Assembly (NCBI RefSeq): GCF_001682855.1 | Contig: NZ_MAQW01000030.1 | Span: 117,275-181,274 of the forward strand | DNA from: Bacillus sp. FJAT-27264 | Lineage (GTDB): Bacteria; Bacillota; Bacilli; Paenibacillales; Paenibacillaceae | Direction of reading: 5' to 3' | DNA: 64,000 nucleotides | Part shown: in pieces, positions 26,891 through 36,186 of the stretch | Numbering within the stretch: the first letter of the stretch is position 1 | Layout: each line of letters opens with the position of its first letter | Program-made: the position numbers and the translations under genes | Notes under the pieces: model-generated | Told to the model about the DNA's origin: nothing | Database searches by the model: none | What the model saw: the letters and a program-made list of their open reading frames with translations, nothing else

Positions 26891-26909
26891 CGCCAGCGAA
26901 GGCGGGAAC

Positions 26910-26939
26910 AAGAGGGACACAATCCGTGCCCTCTTTTCC
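26910..26939 (+). terminator. Terminator of the importer genes
   Basis: AAGAGGGACAC pairs with GTGCCCTCTT, followed by TTCC. It ends 22 bases before the regulator start, so read-through into yesN-like is possible. Confidence 0.72.
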
Positions 26940-26961
26940 TCATGAAGGGGGAGGATTTGTC

Positions 26962-28533
26962 ATGTATAGGGCCGTGCTTGTGGACGATGAGAATTATGAT
27001 CTAGAGGGGCTTCGCTGTCTTATTCCCTGGAATGACCTTGGGATCGAGGTAGTTTGTAGCGAGAACAAGGCGCTGGCTGCGCTACAGTTTATTGAAAATC
27101 ATGATATTGACTTGCTGATCACCGACATTAAAATGCCGGTGATTTCTGGCATTGAGCTGTCACGCAAAGCACTGGAGAAGAATCCAGGCATCAAAACGGT
27201 CTTCATCAGTGGTTATCAGGATTTTCATTATGCCAAGCAGGCGCTTGATCTCAAGGCGCATGGCTATATTCTGAAGCCAGTTGATGATGAAGAGATCGTG
27301 GCGGTTCTTAAGACGGCGACTGCAGAACTGGACAGTGAACGCGTCAAACGAAGTGAAGATACCAGTGTCGTGACCTCGTTTGAGTTCATCAAGAACGATG
27401 TGCTGAGACATTTGCTGGAGGGTACGATCGATCAGGAGACTCTTGGTGCTTTTCTAGCCCGATATCCTATGGATTTAGTATTTACAAGCGCTTACGCGGT
27501 GCTGATTGAGGCCGACGATGTGCTGTCGCGGATCGGCGAGAATCCGGAATCCGGAAATGCCGCGCTGGACGATCTCTATAGCTATGTTGCTAACCGGCTT
27601 GAGGCCGCGGGCACCGGTAAAATATGCCGTTTGAACCGCTCGCAGATTGGGCTAATCTATACAACGGAGCCAGACCTGCTGGAACTGCAGCTGCAAAAGC
27701 TGGTGCAAGAGGTACGCGAGCAAACCTCGTTTACGATAACTGTAAGCTATGGAAGTCAGGCGACATCACTGGAAGAGCTGCCGGTCTCTTTTTCCCAAGC
27801 CAAGGCATTTATGAACGGGAAGATGTTCATCGGCAAGAACCGGGTCATCCACCCCGTAATGAACAAGGCAGGGATGACCAAGGACATCAAGGATCTGAGC
27901 GTTGTGCTGGAAGCCATGTTTGGAGCGATGGCCGGATACAGACTGATTGATATTTGCGACTGTATTGACGAGTTATTCGAAGTGGCCGCTGAATTTGAGC
28001 ATCCGGTCAAGGTATATCACTTCTCTATTCATATTGCGACCCGGCTTGAAGCTTATCTGGGAACATTGAACGAGACCTATGAGAGTCTGCTCGGATGGGG
28101 TATTCAGCAAATGGATGTAATACATAATTTAGAAACTGTTGAGGACATCAAACGGTGGCTTCGCAATACGCTGTTCCAGATCTCGGAGATTCTGTTTATG
28201 AAGAAGCAGCATAAGAACCGGCGTTTAATGGAGCATATTGAACAGTACATCAAGGAAAAGCTGTCCGATAACCTGACGCTGCGCGAGGTGGCCAACCATT
28301 TTGCCTATTCTCCGAATCACCTGGGTGTAATGTTCAAAGAGCACATGGGAGAGAGCTTCAATGAATATCTGGTCCGTATCCGAATGGAAAAGGCGATTAC
28401 CCTGCTGGATCAGCACCAATACAAGATTTATGAGGTGGCTGAGAAGGTGGGCTACAAGAATATTGCCTATTTCAGCAGACAATTCCGTGAGCATTTCAAC
28501 ATTACCGCCGCAGACTACAGAAAGCAGAGTTGA
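26962..28533 (+). CDS. YesN-type response regulator (receiver + AraC DNA binding)
   Basis: 523-residue transcription regulator. Receiver domain at residues 1-120, with acidic pocket VDDE and phospho-accepting Asp in LLITDIKMPVISG (about residue 55), Thr/Ser and Lys sites VFISGYQDF and ILKPVDDEE. A long middle region of unknown fold follows, and two AraC helix-turn-helix units end the protein (LTLREVANHFAYSPNHLGVMF; YKIYEVAEKVGYKNIAYFSR, in part). The ATG at 26962 has GGGGGAGG 7 bases upstream; the longer frame from 26926 does not. Paired with the sensor kinase gene that follows. It probably controls the GH81 and importer genes, by position. Confidence 0.92.
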   Translation: MYRAVLVDDENYDLEGLRCLIPWNDLGIEVVCSENKALAALQFIENHDIDLLITDIKMPVISGIELSRKALEKNPGIKTVFISGYQDFHYAKQALDLKAHGYILKPVDDEEIVAVLKTATAELDSERVKRSEDTSVVTSFEFIKNDVLRHLLEGTIDQETLGAFLARYPMDLVFTSAYAVLIEADDVLSRIGENPESGNAALDDLYSYVANRLEAAGTGKICRLNRSQIGLIYTTEPDLLELQLQKLVQEVREQTSFTITVSYGSQATSLEELPVSFSQAKAFMNGKMFIGKNRVIHPVMNKAGMTKDIKDLSVVLEAMFGAMAGYRLIDICDCIDELFEVAAEFEHPVKVYHFSIHIATRLEAYLGTLNETYESLLGWGIQQMDVIHNLETVEDIKRWLRNTLFQISEILFMKKQHKNRRLMEHIEQYIKEKLSDNLTLREVANHFAYSPNHLGVMFKEHMGESFNEYLVRIRMEKAITLLDQHQYKIYEVAEKVGYKNIAYFSRQFREHFNITAADYRKQS

Positions 28534-28538
28534 TCTTC

Positions 28539-30341
28539 ATGCAGAGACGCTTTCCTTCCTCTTATATGCCTTTGGGCTACAAGCTGTTGATATCCTATTT
28601 GCTGCTGGTGCTGACTCCGGTCATTGGCATCGGCAGTTATGCGTACATCTCTTCCGTAAATACAATTGCCGAGCATACTCGAAGTAATCTTGAGGTTACC
28701 GTGAAGCAGGTCGGCAACAATGTCGATTATCGCTTGAAGGACCTGATTCGCAGCTCGGATGAGATTTACACGGATCAGACGTTGTCACGTTATTTGACTG
28801 GCTATCATTCCGGGTGGGAAAAATACAATATTATGTCCCAGTACATTCTGCCCAAATTGGAGAATGCCGCAAACCTGCCTAACCAGGAAGTGATGTTGTC
28901 CCTGTATGTGGATAACCCGAATGTAAGTGAGTATTACTATCTTAGCGAATACTACTATAGTGACAACAATTCCAAAAGCGCGGGACAGGGAGGACGCAAG
29001 TATGCGCTCTTTCACACCCAGCGGATTCAGGATACGCAATGGTATCAATCACTGGATCTGCATTTTGGCTCAGCGGAGTGGAAGCAGGTGGATAAGGACA
29101 AGGAGACGGGTAGCATTTCTTATCTCCGCCCGCTGATCAATTACGATTCCTTGCAACTGAGCGGCCTGTTCAAGATGACGGTGAATATGAAGTATATTTT
29201 CTCCGACGTAGATACTGGACATCTGGGTGAGGATAGCATCCTCTTTATTGTGGACGATAAGGATCATCTGCTGTTCTCCAGCTCGAAGAATCAGATGGAC
29301 CCGGCGATGCTGTCAAGCGCTGCTAATGGGGATATCGTCAAACCTGATTCTTTCATGGAGATTAAGACTCCAATTGATAACATGTCGGCGAGCATAGTTG
29401 CCTGGGTTCCTTACTCTTCATTGAAAAAGAACTCTGAACAAGTTCGCAATGTGACCATATGGATCTGCGTATTGATTCTGGCGCTACTGTTCGTGATCAG
29501 CATTATTATGTCCCAGTATTTCTCCCGGCGGTTTATGAAGCTGACAGCTTCGCTGAAGTCCTTCCAGGAAGGGAATTTCCACAAGCGGATGCCGATTCAG
29601 GGGAACGATGAATTTTCAGAGATAGGCAGTGCCTTCAATGATATGGCATCAACGATACAGCGATTGATTGATGAAGTGTATGTCAGTAATCTGGAGAAGA
29701 AGGAAACGGAGCTGCAGGTGCTTCATTCCCAGATGAATCCACATTTTCTGTACAACACCTTCTCGTCCATCAGCCGGATGGCGAAGCTGGGGGAAATTGA
29801 TAAGCTGCATGAGATCGTGCGGGCTTTGGCCAGATTCTACCGTCTGTCTCTGCATCGCGGAGATATGATCATTCCGATTGAGCAGGAGATTCAGATCGTG
29901 GAATCTTATCTGGAGATTCAGAAGATCAAGAACGCGGACCGCATCAACGTGACATATGAGATAGCGCCGGAAGTGATGGAATACGAGACGGTGAAGTTTA
30001 TTTTGCAGCCGTTTGTGGAAAATGCCTTGGAGCATGCCTGGTATGATGATGAGATATCGATTATCATTCGTGCGTATCCTGAGGGCGAGGACATCTGCTT
30101 CGAGGTGGAAGATAACGGACTTGGCATGAAGGAAGAGATCATCGAATTGGTGCTGGACCCGACAGACAAGGGAATTGGCTATGGCATCCGCAACGTCGAT
30201 CAGCGCATCAAGTTGCAGTACGGCAAGGAATACGGTGTAATTATCAATAGCTCGCTGGGAGAGGGAACGGTTATCCGAATCTGTTTTCCCTCCCGAATGC
30301 CCGGCAAGGATACGAAGGGCGAACAGGGCTTGACGATGTAA
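28539..30341 (+). CDS. YesM-type sensor histidine kinase
   Basis: About 600-residue membrane sensor. Predicted helix near residues 14-35, an extracellular sensing region of about 270 residues (Cache-like), second helix about 305-325, HAMP about 326-380, His kinase domain with QMNPHFLYNTF (phosphorylated His near residue 401), and an ATP-binding domain with FVENALEHAW and EDNGLGM. It overlaps the regulator region closely: a TTG at 28530 would overlap the yesN stop, and the ATG at 28539 is my choice, with only a weak ribosome site for either. Its terminator appears to have been broken by the IS element that follows. Confidence 0.9.
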   Translation: MQRRFPSSYMPLGYKLLISYLLLVLTPVIGIGSYAYISSVNTIAEHTRSNLEVTVKQVGNNVDYRLKDLIRSSDEIYTDQTLSRYLTGYHSGWEKYNIMSQYILPKLENAANLPNQEVMLSLYVDNPNVSEYYYLSEYYYSDNNSKSAGQGGRKYALFHTQRIQDTQWYQSLDLHFGSAEWKQVDKDKETGSISYLRPLINYDSLQLSGLFKMTVNMKYIFSDVDTGHLGEDSILFIVDDKDHLLFSSSKNQMDPAMLSSAANGDIVKPDSFMEIKTPIDNMSASIVAWVPYSSLKKNSEQVRNVTIWICVLILALLFVISIIMSQYFSRRFMKLTASLKSFQEGNFHKRMPIQGNDEFSEIGSAFNDMASTIQRLIDEVYVSNLEKKETELQVLHSQMNPHFLYNTFSSISRMAKLGEIDKLHEIVRALARFYRLSLHRGDMIIPIEQEIQIVESYLEIQKIKNADRINVTYEIAPEVMEYETVKFILQPFVENALEHAWYDDEISIIIRAYPEGEDICFEVEDNGLGMKEEIIELVLDPTDKGIGYGIRNVDQRIKLQYGKEYGVIINSSLGEGTVIRICFPSRMPGKDTKGEQGLTM

Positions 30342-30448
30342 TCCAAGCGATGACATCCATCTGTACATGCAAAAGGGATGCTCCAAAGGCCGATGAACGG
30401 CTTTGAACTGCACCCCGTCAAGTAGACAGTGCAAAAAATAAAAGATCC

Positions 30449-31300
30449 TTAAGCGGCCTTAGTCCTGAATTCAATAGGACTGAGGCCGTTTAGTTTTGCC
30501 TGCAACCGTTCGTAATTGTAAAAGTGTATGTAATTATCAATGTCTTGTTGGAGCTCTTCAAAAGTGCGGTAGGTATGCAAGTAGTACTTCTCACATTTCA
30601 GTGTGCCCCAAAAGGATTCCATCGGTCCATTATCAATGCAGCAGCCCACCCGGGACATGCTTTGCGTCAGTTTCGCTTCGTCCAGCATCTCCTTAAAGTG
30701 CAGAGAGGTATACTGGAAACCACGGTCGCTGTGAAGTAAGGGATGGTTCTCTGGCGCTGCCTCCAAAGCCAACTCTAACGTCTTAAAGACCAGCGAATTA
30801 TTATTAGAATGACCTAGAACGTAAGCAACAATGGACTTGTCATGCAGATCCTTAATGGCGCTTAAATACGCTTTCTGTCCGTTGCCGTACTTGAATTCCG
30901 TTACATCCGTTACCCATTTTTGGTTTGGTGTTTCCGCCTCGAAGTTGCGGTTCAATACATTCTCTGCGACCTGCTGAGGCGTGGAGCCTACGTACTTCTT
31001 CCGCTTTCTTCGGATGACAGACTGGATGCCTTGGAGCCTCATAAGGCGGTACACTCGCTTCGCGTTCAGCGCTTTGCCCATTTGTCTGCGCAAATGTAGA
31101 GTGAGCTGGCGATACCCAAAGATTCGCTCCACCTTCTCATATAGAAGGAGCATGGCCTGGGTCAGTTTCGCGTTGTCGGTCTCCCGGGAACTGGGTTTAC
31201 GGTTCAACCATTTGTAGTAACTTGAGCGCGAGATTTCTGCAATGTCACACAAAAGCTGAATGGGGCGAGACTCCTCTTGCTGAACGGCCTGAATAGCCAA
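30449..31300 (-). CDS. IS3-family transposase OrfB (DDE integrase)
   Basis: 283-residue catalytic part of the transposase, normally made as an OrfAB fusion by frameshifting. The DDE residues are in WVTDVTEFKYG, HSDRGFQYTS and GPMESFWGTLKCEKYY, with the final Glu before FWGTLK. The N-terminal HTH_21 region is VYRLMRLQGIQSVIRRKRKK. The frame continues upstream of the listed ATG toward the slippery site, so independent initiation is not required. No stop codon or deletion disturbs the catalytic core, and the 3' end lies about 40 bases inside the left inverted repeat. Confidence 0.92.
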   Translation of the reverse strand: MAIQAVQQEESRPIQLLCDIAEISRSSYYKWLNRKPSSRETDNAKLTQAMLLLYEKVERIFGYRQLTLHLRRQMGKALNAKRVYRLMRLQGIQSVIRRKRKKYVGSTPQQVAENVLNRNFEAETPNQKWVTDVTEFKYGNGQKAYLSAIKDLHDKSIVAYVLGHSNNNSLVFKTLELALEAAPENHPLLHSDRGFQYTSLHFKEMLDEAKLTQSMSRVGCCIDNGPMESFWGTLKCEKYYLHTYRTFEELQQDIDNYIHFYNYERLQAKLNGLSPIEFRTKAA

Positions 31301-31326
31301 GTAGATATTCTCCTGACGAACTTGAC

Positions 31327-32007
31327 TTAACGTCTCCTCCTTTCGAGTTCCTCTAACTTTTTTAGAAAAGCATTCTCCGCACGAAGCCGTGCATTCTCGT
31401 ATTCCAGCTTTTGCATGGCGAGCCTATGGCGATCTGCTTCCGTGAGCTCTTCAGGCGCTTTCGTGCGTCCTCTGCCGTCCCTTAGCGCCTTCTCGCCGCC
31501 TGCTTCGTACTTTTTCACCCAGCTATATACTTGTTGGTAAGAAACGTGAAAATGACTTGCTGCCTTTGTGTAATCTTGTCCATTTGCCAGACAATACAAC
31601 ACAATATCTATCCGTTCCTGCCAAGTGGTTGCGCGTCCTTTGGTCATAGCTTTAGTTCCTCCTGAATTAGCCGTTAAACTGTTGCTATGACCATTATACT
31701 TCTTAATCCAGTTGGCGAGTTGGGTTGTACTTGCGATCTTATACTTGTAGATAATTTGGCTTTGCGACAATCCACCCTCGATATAATCCCTAACCGCTTG
31801 GAGTTTAAGTTCTATTGAATACTTTTGGTTATGGGTTCGAGGTTCTAGGCCTTCGTAGCCGTACAATTGATAACGTCGTCGCCATTTCAATATAGATGTT
31901 TTAGTTAATCCGTATTTCCGAGCACCAGCTTTTAACCCGATGTGTCCATATTCAATTTCCTGAAGTATCGTTATTTTTTCAAGGGCTGTAAACTTCTTTT
32001 GTTCCAT
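31327..32007 (-). CDS. IS3-family transposase OrfA (helix-turn-helix part)
   Basis: 226-residue DNA-binding part typical of the IS150 group, with repeated helix-turn-helix units. Examples are GLKAGARKYGLTKTSILKWRRRY, in part, near the N-terminus and AASHFHVSYQQVYSWVKKY near residue 155. A leucine-zipper-like helix ends it: LAMQKLEYENARLRAENAFL. I place the start at the ATG at 32007 because GGGGAG lies 8 bases upstream; the frame extends five codons further to 32022. The frame ends beyond a slippery A-run from which ribosomes can pass into OrfB. Confidence 0.88.
   Translation of the reverse strand: MEQKKFTALEKITILQEIEYGHIGLKAGARKYGLTKTSILKWRRRYQLYGYEGLEPRTHNQKYSIELKLQAVRDYIEGGLSQSQIIYKYKIASTTQLANWIKKYNGHSNSLTANSGGTKAMTKGRATTWQERIDIVLYCLANGQDYTKAASHFHVSYQQVYSWVKKYEAGGEKALRDGRGRTKAPEELTEADRHRLAMQKLEYENARLRAENAFLKKLEELERRRR
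31357..31363 (-). other. Programmed -1 frameshift site of the IS transposase
   Basis: A AAA AAG heptamer on the minus strand in the overlap between OrfA and OrfB frames, the standard slippery motif of IS3-family elements. Confidence 0.75.
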
Positions 32008-32096
32008 AAAAATGCTCCCCATACAGTAACAGGTTTTTATTATTTCACCTGTCTACTATATGGGGAGCATATCACCTTAAGGAGCATCCCTTTCTT

Positions 32097-33773
32097 TTAT
32101 ATCACGGGATTGGCGGCTTCAGGCTCCCCTGGAGTCTTGGAACGGTTAAACAGGTAGACGATATAAGCGACCAGGAACGGCATGACAATGGCAAAGATGC
32201 CTGCCCACACATTGACACTTTCCTTCATAAAGATCAGCGTCACGCCCATCAGAATGCTGTCAAACACGACATGGCTGAACATGACGGCAATAAAGCCGTA
32301 GCGCAGGAAAATGTAGCTGAACAGCAGTCCGATCACAGTCAACTCAATCGGGCGCGAGGAGATTGGATAGATCGGGTACAGCGTATGCCCGAAAGCCCAG
32401 ATGAGGGTGGTGATTAGGCTGGCAACCAATGTGCTGCGCACGATTTTCTTCAGCATGCGAATACCAAACAGACGGTAGATGGCCTCCTCGGACAGGCCCG
32501 CCAGCCAGGCTACAACCGGTAGCAGCCATGCATACCTCATATTATAAGGCGACTGGCTAGCGTCGGTGGTGGACCAATTGTGCAGGGTTAATGACAGGAG
32601 GATGAACATCAGCGTCTGTACCCCAAGCAGGACAAAGGCCCAGACGTACCCGGCACGAATGCTGTCCAGCACATATTGGCCGTATCCCGGCTCTTTGGCA
32701 CGGGGCCATGGATTCATTCCTTCTTCTTTACGCCAGAGGCCGTCTCCGCCGACCAGTGAGAAGTAGAGAAGGGAAGACATGAGCAGGCTGTACAGCACAT
32801 AAATCACGAACATCACAATGGCCGTAACCCGTGCCTCCACATTATCGCCGGAGGTCTCCGGCAGCATGTTGTACGTAGTGGTCATCATGATCAGGAAATG
32901 AACCGTACTGAGGAAGAGGCCACGCTTGAAAGAAGTATGGCTCCGCTTCAGAATGCTGTAGATCAAGGCCAGCACGCCCAGAGCGATGGTCGGCAGGCCA
33001 TAGCCGTACAGGGTCATTTTCGTAGCCAGTGACTTCTGGCTGTCTACGTATGAAGTATGCCAGCCTGGCGCTGTAAATCCGGGCTTGAAGGAGGAAACAT
33101 CTCCTCCATCAAAAGTAAATTGATACTGCAGTCGTGATTCTCCTACAGTGACCGAGCTGTCTGTGTATGCCAGCCCGGAACTGCTGCTACCCGGCTCAAT
33201 TTGCAGCTTGGCAGGATTAACGCCCCATTCCTTCAGCCAGGGACGGGCCAGCTGTTCCTTCTGTGCTAAGGACAGTGGCGTTTCCTCCTCGCTCGCGGCA
33301 ATGGAATGAGAACCGCTGCGCGAATTGCCGCCAGCTACGGCTGCCCCGCGGGTAAAGCTGACCGCCTGCCCAGTATACATATTAAGATTCACGGTCAGAA
33401 GAGTACCATTCTGACCTGCAGGTGTGAAGGCCGCATGATAAACATCGTAGGGATAACGCTGATCCAGTTTCTTTTTACTATAGTCCTCCAGTAGTTTCTC
33501 CCGAGACATATAGCCGAAGAAGGAAGAGTCGGATTGGTAGGTGATGCTCCATTCTCCGTCCGAGACAGTATAGCCCATCTTCTGTGCCGCGAATGCCGCA
33601 GCGTTATTCCGTGCCACGTCTTTGCTGATTACTGCGGTATTTCCTTCCGGTGCACCTCCGAGTAGGGAAGGAAACACCTGGAACATAATGAATAGGGCAA
33701 TGCCGATGATGCCCGAAATAATAAGTCCTTTGGAGAGAGGACGCTGCTTAAGGGGCTGGCCGACGGGATTCAT
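32097..33773 (-). CDS. CPBP-family intramembrane metalloprotease with large N-terminal region
   Basis: 558-residue polytopic membrane protein. The C-terminal third carries the CPBP (CAAX protease/bacteriocin-processing) marks: GLSEEAIYRLFGI (EExxxR), IWAFGHTLYPI and VMFSHVVFDSI with the conserved histidines. The N-terminal half has one anchor helix, then about 230 extracytoplasmic residues of unknown fold, then further helices. I choose the ATG at 33773 (AAGGAGG 6 bases upstream) over 33800. It lies downstream of the GntR-ABC genes on the same strand with a 138-base gap. Its terminator is now separated from it by the IS. The cleaved substrate is unknown. Confidence 0.83.
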   Translation of the reverse strand: MNPVGQPLKQRPLSKGLIISGIIGIALFIMFQVFPSLLGGAPEGNTAVISKDVARNNAAAFAAQKMGYTVSDGEWSITYQSDSSFFGYMSREKLLEDYSKKKLDQRYPYDVYHAAFTPAGQNGTLLTVNLNMYTGQAVSFTRGAAVAGGNSRSGSHSIAASEEETPLSLAQKEQLARPWLKEWGVNPAKLQIEPGSSSSGLAYTDSSVTVGESRLQYQFTFDGGDVSSFKPGFTAPGWHTSYVDSQKSLATKMTLYGYGLPTIALGVLALIYSILKRSHTSFKRGLFLSTVHFLIMMTTTYNMLPETSGDNVEARVTAIVMFVIYVLYSLLMSSLLYFSLVGGDGLWRKEEGMNPWPRAKEPGYGQYVLDSIRAGYVWAFVLLGVQTLMFILLSLTLHNWSTTDASQSPYNMRYAWLLPVVAWLAGLSEEAIYRLFGIRMLKKIVRSTLVASLITTLIWAFGHTLYPIYPISSRPIELTVIGLLFSYIFLRYGFIAVMFSHVVFDSILMGVTLIFMKESVNVWAGIFAIVMPFLVAYIVYLFNRSKTPGEPEAANPVI

Positions 33774-33910
33774 ATAATGCCTCCTTTTGGGTGAACTCAT
33801 ATATTATGGCACTATTTGCAATACGGTACAAATGAGAGTAATCCAGTTATTTTGCTTGTCTACAATCTTCTAACAAGTATTCTTACGCAGAGGGGCCTGT
33901 TTTTATGATT

Positions 33911-35458
33911 CTAATGTTTCTTTCGGATGGCCGTTTCATTGCTTTGAGCGATAATGAGGTGTAGATATCTAGCCCCAAGAGGGAGGCAGGCCGCGGCAAG
34001 CGGCAATCCGATCAAGGTTACCCATCCAAGCAGCGGCCAATTCGGCGACTGTCCGATTTGTATATTTTCCGGGAGAAAGGTATTATTCACAATCGTTTGT
34101 TGAAGCGCAATGATCATATACAGCGGAAGGATCAGTGCGATCAATATCTTTGACTTCATCAGATAATAGCTGATTTGCACCAGGCAGAGGGACAGGATGA
34201 GCATCAGCGTTGATGTTAAGAAGATATATGCAAACCAATGCAGATAATCAGTAACAGAAGCGAAATTGGTTCTTCCCCCTGCGAGAGCTGCCCCGATTCC
34301 AGCCAGAGTGGCTATGCTCAGCATCAAATGTAGGCGAAGGACGGTGACCCCTGTTGCGACGATACTAGATGTTATAAGCAGCAGTCTAGGATGAGGCAAA
34401 GAGAGGCGCCAATTCAGCTGCTTTTGCTCTACCCCGCTCTTGCACATGATCCATATGGAAGCTACCAGCACAGGCAAGATAAATTGCATCTTGGTCAGAG
34501 TCAGTACAAACTGATCGTCTTCGGGGAACAGGTAGAACAAGATAAACGATCCAGCAAGGACGACTCCCTTGATCACCTTAATGGGTATTAATCCTTCAAA
34601 ATATTGCAGGCGGCTGCGCTCCAGTTGATACAGTGCCTGGAATCCGGAAGAACGCCGGTACGATTTCACAGTGTTCTGCTCTTTAAAAAATGGAAGCTGT
34701 ACGGCCAGGAAATTGTAGCGGATCTCACTCATTCTTTCGAGACCAGCCTTGGCGATCCATTGGATCAGCATGTAGCTCAGGGGCCAGCCAATCAGCAGAA
34801 TACCTAGCGTATACAGTAGTATATAGGACGGACTCAGGTATTGTAATTGCTCACCGTTCAAAGCAGTGGAGTTCAAGTATGTGGCTAAAGCCATCAATGG
34901 AGACAGCCATAATAGTGAAAAGGGGACGAGCAGCAGCATCTTCCAGCCCATAAGAATGGTTCCTGCCAGCAATCCGCATACGATAGCGAGCGGAAAGATC
35001 GAAGCCATAAAGAGTGCATGAGCGACTACTGTCAGGACGAGCTCTTTGAACAGAAGGTGCTCATAGTGTCCTGTCAGGTTGAAGAGTACATACAGTCCGA
35101 TATTAGCAGCTATAACGATGGAAGCAAGATACAATCCATGCTTAAACAGGCTGATCGCCTTGGCATACAGCAGAAGCTTGCGGGAGTGCGGGAAATTTAG
35201 AATCCACTCCCGGCTACTATGGACTGTAAACAACAGCATGTCGACTGAAGAAAGATACATAATGATTCCTATCATAAGAATAGTGCCTGCTGTAAAGGGA
35301 GCTTGCAGAGAAGGCTGTCTGCTATGAAAGAGATACCATCCGATGCCCAAGAGCAGAGTGAACAGCGCTACAGTAATCCCCCAAAAAGATTGTCTGCCCC
35401 ATTTATACGGATTATAGCGGCTATACTCCAGATCTGTTAATGCTCTAAGCGCTGTCAT
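33911..35458 (-). CDS. ABC transporter membrane subunit of a GntR-controlled exporter
   Basis: 515-residue protein with about a dozen predicted membrane helices and no recognised catalytic motif. Its ATG overlaps the stop of the ATPase gene by four bases, so it is translationally coupled and is the likely membrane partner. The layout GntR-ATPase-permease resembles the B. subtilis ytr-type systems induced by cell-wall-active antibiotics, but the permease itself is not one I recognise by sequence. Substrate unknown. Confidence 0.78.
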   Translation of the reverse strand: MTALRALTDLEYSRYNPYKWGRQSFWGITVALFTLLLGIGWYLFHSRQPSLQAPFTAGTILMIGIIMYLSSVDMLLFTVHSSREWILNFPHSRKLLLYAKAISLFKHGLYLASIVIAANIGLYVLFNLTGHYEHLLFKELVLTVVAHALFMASIFPLAIVCGLLAGTILMGWKMLLLVPFSLLWLSPLMALATYLNSTALNGEQLQYLSPSYILLYTLGILLIGWPLSYMLIQWIAKAGLERMSEIRYNFLAVQLPFFKEQNTVKSYRRSSGFQALYQLERSRLQYFEGLIPIKVIKGVVLAGSFILFYLFPEDDQFVLTLTKMQFILPVLVASIWIMCKSGVEQKQLNWRLSLPHPRLLLITSSIVATGVTVLRLHLMLSIATLAGIGAALAGGRTNFASVTDYLHWFAYIFLTSTLMLILSLCLVQISYYLMKSKILIALILPLYMIIALQQTIVNNTFLPENIQIGQSPNWPLLGWVTLIGLPLAAACLPLGARYLHLIIAQSNETAIRKKH

Positions 35459-36186
35459 GCGAACACTTCCCTGTAACGGGATTCAACGGACTGACCGGAC
35501 TTACGGAGCTGTTCCACATCCTCAACACCTTGAATCCGTCCGTTACCGATTAGAATTAGGCGGTCAAACAGTAGCTCCATTTCCCGGATATCATGCGTAG
35601 CAATCAAAAAAGTACGCTCACCATCAGCCATCTCGCCCACAACTGTGGACGCAATTTCCTCTCTGGAAATAAGGTCCACGCCAGTGAAGGGCTCATCGAG
35701 TATGACTAACGGAGATTTGCGGGACAGGCAGGTCAGCAGTTGCAGTCTGGCTTCTTCCCCGCGGGATAAGGTTGAGATACGGGATTCCCTCTTAACGGAA
35801 AGCTGCCCCATTAGTTGTTCTGCCTTCACATTGTCCCAATCTGGATAAATGCCTTCGGCAAAGTGAAGCCAGCGCCCTACAGTCAGCCAGGCGGGCAGGC
35901 TGCTGCGGTCCGGCAGGAGGGATAACTGTCCTAGACGCTCTACGCCGGCAGGTTCGCCGAAAATCTTCACGGAGCCGGAGTCTGGTGTAGCCAGTCCGGT
36001 GATCAGACGTAATAGGGTAGACTTACCCGCACCGTTAGGACCGAGTAGTCCCGTGATACTGCCTTGGGGAATATGGAAGCTTACGTCGTCCAGAATTGTT
36101 TTTTTCCTCGTGTGGAGGGTTAGGTTCTGACATTGCACGGCGGCCGTGTGTTCTGGCAGTGCAGAAATATCGTTATTCGTACGCAT
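35455..36186 (-). CDS. ABC transporter ATPase (GntR-controlled exporter)
   Basis: 243-residue nucleotide-binding protein. Walker A GPNGAGKST near residue 51, ABC signature TLSRGEEARLQLL, Walker B PLVILDEPFTGVD, and switch histidine in FLIATHDIREME. The signature motif is LSRGE rather than LSGGQ, as in several YtrB-like ATPases. The ATG at 36186 shares one base with the regulator stop (TGATG), and AAGGAGG lies 8 bases upstream. It forms one operon with the GntR gene before it and the permease after it. Confidence 0.92.
   Translation of the reverse strand: MRTNNDISALPEHTAAVQCQNLTLHTRKKTILDDVSFHIPQGSITGLLGPNGAGKSTLLRLITGLATPDSGSVKIFGEPAGVERLGQLSLLPDRSSLPAWLTVGRWLHFAEGIYPDWDNVKAEQLMGQLSVKRESRISTLSRGEEARLQLLTCLSRKSPLVILDEPFTGVDLISREEIASTVVGEMADGERTFLIATHDIREMELLFDRLILIGNGRIQGVEDVEQLRKSGQSVESRYREVFA

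Larger units (their letters stand above)
30404..32075 (-). mobile_element. IS3-family insertion sequence, IS150 group
   Basis: About 1.67-kb element with two overlapping transposase frames on the minus strand. Terminal inverted repeats: left TGAACTGCACCCC..AGTAGACAG, right (reverse complement) TGATATGCTCCCC..AGTAGACAG, sharing most positions over about 35 bases. A 3-base CTT lies on both sides (30401-30403 and 32076-32078) as a possible target duplication; the right end could instead be 32074, in which case the duplication is imperfect. Both frames are intact, so the element may be active. It sits inside a terminator and interrupts no coding gene. Confidence 0.88.
30372..32093. terminator. 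Terminator hairpin split by the IS element
   Basis: The 13-base arm AAAGGGATGCTCC (30372-30384) lies left of the IS. Its exact complement GGAGCATCCCTTT (32081-32093) lies right of it, followed by CTTTTAT. Removing the IS and one CTT copy rebuilds a hairpin with inner pairing AGGCCG/CGGCTT between the convergent yesM-like and CPBP genes. Confidence 0.75.

Noticed and set aside
30449-32007. OrfA/OrfB of the IS as a broken transposase
   Set aside because: The frame change lies at an A AAA AAG slippery site, the normal programmed frameshift in IS3-family elements; the catalytic residues are intact.
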